Source: GWE2-42-39 sp942493345
GTDB lineage: Bacteria; Bacteroidota; Bacteroidia; Bacteroidales; Prolixibacteraceae
DNA: 64,000 nucleotides
Assembly: GCA_942493345.1 (NCBI GenBank)
Contig: OW818695.1
Coordinates: 3,286,001 to 3,350,000, forward strand
Direction of reading: 5' to 3'
Of the stretch, positions 59,805-64,000 are shown piece by piece. The number at the start of each line of letters is the position of its first letter. The first letter of the stretch is position 1. The notes beneath the pieces were generated by a model that had not been told where the DNA came from, did no database searches, and saw nothing but the letters and a program-made list of their open reading frames with translations. A program made the translations under genes and the position numbers.

Positions 59805-61145
59805 TTAATTTTTATAACGAAGCCACTTTATAATTTCCTTCAGGTTTACTTTTTTCCCGTACATCAGGATTCCGGTACGGTAGATTTTTGCGGCCATCCA
59901 GATTGCCCCGGCAATGGTAATGACCAGTAAAAACATCGACAGGGCAAGCTCCCACCACGGAATGCCATACGGGATGCGGGCCAGCATGATAATCGGCGAG
60001 GTGAACGGGATCATTGATGTCCAGAAAGCCAACGGGCCTTCGGGGTTTTTGGCAATTGGGAACAACAGCATGATGGATAAAATAAGCGGCATTATAACCG
60101 GGAATACCAGTTGCTGCGAATCTTCTTCGCTGTCGACTGCCGAACCAACGGCTGCCAGTAACGAACTGTAAAGCAAATATCCGCCAAGGAAATAGAAAAC
60201 AAATGAGAAAAGGATTGTGGCAATGGGCAGGTTTCCGGCCATTGCCATTATTTCCTGGTATTTATTTGCCGATGCCGCCTGTTGTGCTGCATTGCCCATT
60301 AAATCGGGGTTCATCAGGCTTTGAGCCTGCTGCATCTGCCCGGCATCGACCCCCAGAAACATTCCAACCCCGGTAACAATAATGAACCCGAGAAGTATCC
60401 AGATGGCAATTTGCGTGAGTCCGACCAAGGCAATCCCGATGATCTTGCCGAACATTAGTTGTACCGGTTTTACCGAAGAAATGATGACTTCAACCACACG
60501 GCTCGATTTTTCTTCCATCACACCGCGCATGACCATCATACCGTACATGAACATGAACATGTAAATTAAAAAACCCATGATGTACCCCATGGCGCCGACC
60601 AGAATGGAAGAGTTTTCTTTAGCGGCTCCTTCTTCTTCAATTTTCAGGGTCGAAAGTTTTATGTCGGTGTTGGTGGCGGCAAGTTTTTTCTCCAGATCGG
60701 GGACCCCGGTTTCTTCAATAACCTTGTCGCGTTTGTCGCGCTCAATAATTTCTTCGATTCGGTTTTCCAGCATATTGGAAACGTCAATAGTAACCTGCTT
60801 TTCAGAAAAAAGCTGGGCCCGGTTGCTCTCAAGTATATTCCCCGGAATGAATAGCAAGGCATAATAAGCCGTTCCTTCCAGCTTGGTTTTTATTTGTTGG
60901 TACTCTTCTCTGGGCACAAAAACCAGTTTTGTGTGTTCGTTGCCTTTCAACTGATCGAGGAACATGCTGGATTCGTCGTACACGGCAATGGTGCGCTCTT
61001 CCTTGTCTTCGCTCATGCCCAGATAAGTCGGGATAATGAATATTGCAGCCATGAAAACAGGCATCAACAGAGTTGTGAAGATGAACGATTTTTTCTTGAC
61101 CCGGGTCAGGTATTCGCGTTTCAGTATTAAAATTGCTTTGTTCAT
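59805..61145 (-). CDS. ABC-2 type transporter permease (NatB-like)
   Basis: Inner-membrane permease of 446 residues. One N-terminal helix (SFIFTTLLMPVFMAAIFIIP), a soluble periplasmic domain of about 150 residues, then five or six helices form the NatB/YhaP-type layout. VMRGVMEEKSSRVVEVIISSVKPVQLMFGKIIGI is the conserved coupling-helix block. It probably exports Na+, a drug or a lipid-like compound together with the ATPase encoded 9 bp upstream. The substrate is unknown. Confidence 0.88.
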   Translation of the reverse strand: MNKAILILKREYLTRVKKKSFIFTTLLMPVFMAAIFIIPTYLGMSEDKEERTIAVYDESSMFLDQLKGNEHTKLVFVPREEYQQIKTKLEGTAYYALLFIPGNILESNRAQLFSEKQVTIDVSNMLENRIEEIIERDKRDKVIEETGVPDLEKKLAATNTDIKLSTLKIEEEGAAKENSSILVGAMGYIMGFLIYMFMFMYGMMVMRGVMEEKSSRVVEVIISSVKPVQLMFGKIIGIALVGLTQIAIWILLGFIIVTGVGMFLGVDAGQMQQAQSLMNPDLMGNAAQQAASANKYQEIMAMAGNLPIATILFSFVFYFLGGYLLYSSLLAAVGSAVDSEEDSQQLVFPVIMPLILSIMLLFPIAKNPEGPLAFWTSMIPFTSPIIMLARIPYGIPWWELALSMFLLVITIAGAIWMAAKIYRTGILMYGKKVNLKEIIKWLRYKN

Positions 61146-61154
61146 AGTCGTGTT

Positions 61155-62078
61155 CTATTTCTGGTTTGCCTGTTCAACTACTTTTATAAATACTTCGTTC
61201 ATGCTTGGAATTATTTCCTGAAAAGAAACGATTTCAATCTGCTGCATCAGTTTTTGCAATAGTTCGTTGTTCGATTTGCCATTCAGGTGCTGCACTTTCA
61301 GAATGTTATTGCGTTCAGCCTGCCGGTGTTCAATGATCCGGAAGTCGGTTTCCAGAAGTTTGGCAAAATCGCTGGTTTCACCTTTGTACCGGATTTCGTA
61401 TTCGTGATTTTTATAACGTTCTTTCAGTTCGTGAATCGGGCCGTCCACAATTTTTTTCGATTTATTGATCAGGGAAATATAATCGCATATTTCTTCCACC
61501 GAGGCCATGTTGTGGGTCGAAAAAATGATGGTCGAACCTTCTTTCCTGAAATTCAGTATTTCCTGTTTCAGCAGGTTGGTGTTGATGGGGTCGAAACCGC
61601 TGAACGGTTCATCGAAAATCAGCAGTTTGGGTTTGTGTACCACGGTAATAATAAACTGTACTTTCTGCTGCATTCCTTTCGACAACTCTTCCACTTTTTT
61701 GTTCCACCAGCCCTGAATTTCGAATTTCTCGAACCACACTTTCAGGCTTTTCAGGGCATCGCGCCTCGAAAGACCTTTCAATTGTGCAAAATAAAGAGCT
61801 TGTTCGCCAACTTTCATTTTTTTGTACAAGCCGCGTTCTTCGGGAAGATACCCGATTTGATGAATATCGCTGGCACGCATGGGGCGTCCTTCAAAAAGAA
61901 GTTTTCCCTGGTCGGGGGCGGTAATCTGGTTGATGATGCGGATCAAGGTGGTTTTGCCGGCCCCGTTGGGACCCAGCAGCCCATGTACCTGCCCTTCGTC
62001 AACCGAAATACTCACTTTGTCGAGCGCCCGGTGGGCCGCATAATCTTTAATTACATCCTGAGCACTGAATAGTACCAT
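61155..62078 (-). CDS. ABC transporter ATP-binding protein (NatA-like)
   Basis: ATPase subunit of 307 residues. Walker A is GPNGAGKTT (36-44), the signature is LSKGMQQKV, Walker B is LLIFDEPFSGFDP, and the H-loop is STHNM. The C-terminal 75 residues form the extension seen in NatA/YhaQ-type proteins. Together with the permease encoded next (9 bp gap) it makes one exporter. Confidence 0.93.
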   Translation of the reverse strand: MVLFSAQDVIKDYAAHRALDKVSISVDEGQVHGLLGPNGAGKTTLIRIINQITAPDQGKLLFEGRPMRASDIHQIGYLPEERGLYKKMKVGEQALYFAQLKGLSRRDALKSLKVWFEKFEIQGWWNKKVEELSKGMQQKVQFIITVVHKPKLLIFDEPFSGFDPINTNLLKQEILNFRKEGSTIIFSTHNMASVEEICDYISLINKSKKIVDGPIHELKERYKNHEYEIRYKGETSDFAKLLETDFRIIEHRQAERNNILKVQHLNGKSNNELLQKLMQQIEIVSFQEIIPSMNEVFIKVVEQANQK

Positions 62079-62199
62079 ATTTCAGAAGTTTTTGTTTTAT
62101 ATATTTAGTCGGATGACAAAATTATTTATTACAAATTACAGGAGAAAAGAAATCCGGTGAAAGCAGCATTTCTGACTGCAAATGAAGAATACAGCCCGG

Positions 62200-62757
62200 T
62201 TAGCTGTTAGCCTGATTTTTTGACGGCGCTGTAAAGAAGCTGAAATGGACGCTTCCATACTTGCGCAGATCCTTAAACTGCGGGAGTTTTGAGAAATCGT
62301 AATCGCCCGAATGTTCGAGGATGAACAAACCGCCGTCGCGCAGTAAATTGTTTCGGAAAATTAAGTCGGGAACTTCTGCAAAGTTTCGCATGTCGTAAGG
62401 CGGGTCTGCAAAAATGAGGTCGTACTGCTCTTTAAAATGTTCGGCAAAAACAAATGCATTGGTTTTTACCAGCCGGATATTGGGTTCATCGAGTTTGGCA
62501 ATCGTTTCCTTTATAAAATTTATGTGGTTGAAATTAATTTCCACCGTGGTAATGTTGGTGCAGCCACGCGAAGCAAACTCAAAACTGATGCTCCCGGTTC
62601 CGGCAAACAGGTCGAGTACTTTAATTTCTTCAAAATCGATTGTATTCTGAAGGATATTGAAAAGGCTTTCTTTGGCCATGTCGGTGGTTGGTCTCGCCTT
62701 GAAATTTTTTCCGGGGGTGAAATGCCGCCCTTTGTATTTGCCTCCTACAATACGCAT
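62200..62757 (-). CDS. rsmD: 16S rRNA (guanine966-N2)-methyltransferase
   Basis: SAM-dependent enzyme methylating G966 of 16S rRNA. The protein has 185 residues. MRIVGGKYKGRHF is the family start, DLFAGTGSISFE (49-60) binds the cofactor, and the catalytic DPPY is at 118-121. Its first 13 bp overlap the end of the DUF3822 gene, so the two are co-translated. Confidence 0.95.
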   Translation of the reverse strand: MRIVGGKYKGRHFTPGKNFKARPTTDMAKESLFNILQNTIDFEEIKVLDLFAGTGSISFEFASRGCTNITTVEINFNHINFIKETIAKLDEPNIRLVKTNAFVFAEHFKEQYDLIFADPPYDMRNFAEVPDLIFRNNLLRDGGLFILEHSGDYDFSKLPQFKDLRKYGSVHFSFFTAPSKNQANS

Positions 62758-63590
62758 TTGTATGAATTAAAGAGTTCGGAGAAATAGTGTCCCGGCGTTT
62801 TTTCGAATGTGTAGCTGTAATGAAAATCCTGGTCCGGTTTCAGCAGGTTTACATGCAACAGGTATTTTTTCAATTGCCGTATATAATCCGAGTCGCCGGC
62901 AACCATTCCTCCCACCAGAACCTCATCTTTCTCGGCATCAAATTCGAGGTTTTTGCAAATATTCAGCGTATGGTAGAGGAAGTCATTTTCAGTTTTATAA
63001 AAAAAACTGTTGAACAAGCGGATGTCTTTTTCAATAAAAATAATGTGAAAATACTTTTTGCTGAAATTCAGGACTATCGTTTTGCCAGCCTTTCCTTTCT
63101 GTTGAATGGTCGCATTCAGCAACGGATAGGTACTGTGGAAAAAATGATATTCAGAATATTTTGAATCGAAAAAAGTTCGAAGTTCCTCGGGGTACGAAAA
63201 AACAATGTCCTGCAAAAAACTTTTGATCCGGCAGCTGGCTGTTTCTTCATTTCTTTCGTGAAACTGGTTCAGATTAATAATTTGCTGCAAGTGGGTTTCA
63301 TCGGAAAACGACGAGGGTACAATGGTTGCTTTCGGGTCGTTGTAACTGATGGAAACCGACTTGAATCCTTTATTCAGAACTTCTTCCGTTTCGTAAATAT
63401 CCCTGACTTTGCCGGTCAGGAATTGGGGTTTTTTTACTGACAGCGGGAAATGCCGCAACAGTACATATTTTTTTTGTATCGTATCAAGTATACAAAAAGA
63501 AAATCCATCCAGGCTGACCTGAATGGATAGGTGATATTCTATAATGAAATTTAAATCAAATGTTTCGTCTACGTACGAAATTTCATGCAT
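62745..63590 (-). CDS. DUF3822 protein
   Basis: A 281-residue protein of a Bacteroidota-specific family often found beside rsmD. It has no signal peptide. The N-terminal half carries SIQVSLDGFSFCILD and the second half VLNFSKKYFHIIFIEKDIRLFNSF, EVLVGGMVAGDSDYI and PGHYFSELFNSYKC; the pattern recalls an actin/Hsp70-type ATPase fold, such as PilM-like proteins, but without an identified motif. Function unknown. It overlaps rsmD by 13 bp and follows the partial gene at the right edge by 9 bp. Confidence 0.85.
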   Translation of the reverse strand: MHEISYVDETFDLNFIIEYHLSIQVSLDGFSFCILDTIQKKYVLLRHFPLSVKKPQFLTGKVRDIYETEEVLNKGFKSVSISYNDPKATIVPSSFSDETHLQQIINLNQFHERNEETASCRIKSFLQDIVFSYPEELRTFFDSKYSEYHFFHSTYPLLNATIQQKGKAGKTIVLNFSKKYFHIIFIEKDIRLFNSFFYKTENDFLYHTLNICKNLEFDAEKDEVLVGGMVAGDSDYIRQLKKYLLHVNLLKPDQDFHYSYTFEKTPGHYFSELFNSYKCVL

Positions 63591-63599
63591 ATCCCAGAT

Positions 63600-64000
63600 T
63601 TACTCCCAGTTTCCTGCATTATTGTTTGTTTCAGTAAGAGACCCGACTTTAAGCCCCGGATATTTTCCATTGGTTCTCTTTTGGTCGTTCAGGTTAATGA
63701 TCTCCTGTCGATCGAGGTTTATTAAGATGGTGTTGTTGTGTGCTTTTGCTTCGAAAACCGGTACATTGATCCCTGAACCAGTGGCAATAACAGTCGCACC
63801 TAAATAGAACTCTGCAATCGTATCACTAACGGGAACATACTTTATTTTATCAACTGGGTATGATTTTCCAAATAATGAGTCCATCACGCTGATCTTAAGG
63901 GTATCTCTGACAATCAACCCTTGCTTAAGAGCCTTTGCTTCGGTTAACCCTGCCTCGATCATACTATCGGTAAGCATACCGTATTTTTTTACAAGTTTCA
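63600..64000 (-). CDS. Unrecognised protein, cut by the right edge of the window
   Basis: The minus-strand frame is open to the window edge, giving 132 or so residues (KLVKKYGMLTDSMIEAGLTE ... TETNNNAGNWE). The last bases read TG-AAA-CTT, so the start codon may lie exactly across the edge, or the protein may be longer. It is mixed alpha/beta, with no membrane segment or family motif that I recognise. It is 9 bp upstream of DUF3822 and probably in the same operon. Confidence 0.55.
   Translation of the reverse strand, partial: KLVKKYGMLTDSMIEAGLTEAKALKQGLIVRDTLKISVMDSLFGKSYPVDKIKYVPVSDTIAEFYLGATVIATGSGINVPVFEAKAHNNTILINLDRQEIINLNDQKRTNGKYPGLKVGSLTETNNNAGNWE

Overview
The window comes from a Bacteroidota chromosome, most likely an environmental, polysaccharide-degrading, anaerobic or facultative member of the Bacteroidia (Marinilabiliales or Prolixibacteraceae would fit; this is inference). 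Evidence: type IX secretion (T9SS) C-terminal sorting domains on two proteins, a 'putative porin' family outer-membrane protein, lineage-typical families (DUF3822, DUF6261-like, DUF6051-like), separate parE/parC encoding a long ParC, a K+-dependent type membrane pyrophosphatase, and promoters of the Bacteroidota type (TTTG ... TAnnTTTG) before rpsA, hppA, eno, the SUI1 gene and others. No rRNA, tRNA or CRISPR array was seen.

Layout. 1-12646 is the 3' part of a sulfated-polysaccharide utilisation locus, all on +: the end of a GH2 glycosidase, four Cys-type sulfatases, a sialidase-like BNR protein with a T9SS tail, a GH43 enzyme, a mutarotase and a second GH43. Sulfatases would desulfate the glycan, the glycosidases would trim side chains, and the mutarotase would prepare the sugar for uptake. 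No SusC/SusD pair or sulfatase-maturating enzyme lies inside the window. 12705-35151 is core chromosome: rpsA, a STAS protein, rnz, rsmA, a flippase-like protein, a LolC/E-like permease, a Nudix hydrolase, mltF, a porin, parE-parC-aroK, an alpha/beta hydrolase-like protein, an MBL hydrolase, csp, lysC and a PIF1-like helicase.

35152-41476 is an accessory region. Three blocks of mosaic, palindrome-containing repeats surround a DUF2007 protein, an AT-rich RCC1-repeat/T9SS protein, and a DUF6261-like protein preceded by 42-bp tandem repeats. 41476-55195 returns to housekeeping and transport: a GntP permease with glycerate kinase, a SUI1/YciH factor, a low-molecular-weight phosphatase, a MATE exporter, hppA, a hotdog thioesterase, dacB, crcB-DUF190, eno, and the rpsF-rpsR-rplI operon. 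55333-56147 is a scar: the 3' end of a WYL regulator and a truncated IS982-type transposase, ending in a stretch nearly identical to the 3' end of the glycerate kinase gene 12 kb away. After it come an Spy-like protein, a second GntP permease, cysK, a candidate structured small RNA, an ABC-2 exporter pair, rsmD, DUF3822 and an unrecognised gene cut by the right edge.

The points most worth a second look are the repeat-delimited accessory region, the candidate structured RNA upstream of cysK, the 45/47-bp duplication at the IS scar, and the 42-bp tandem repeats ahead of the DUF6261-like gene.
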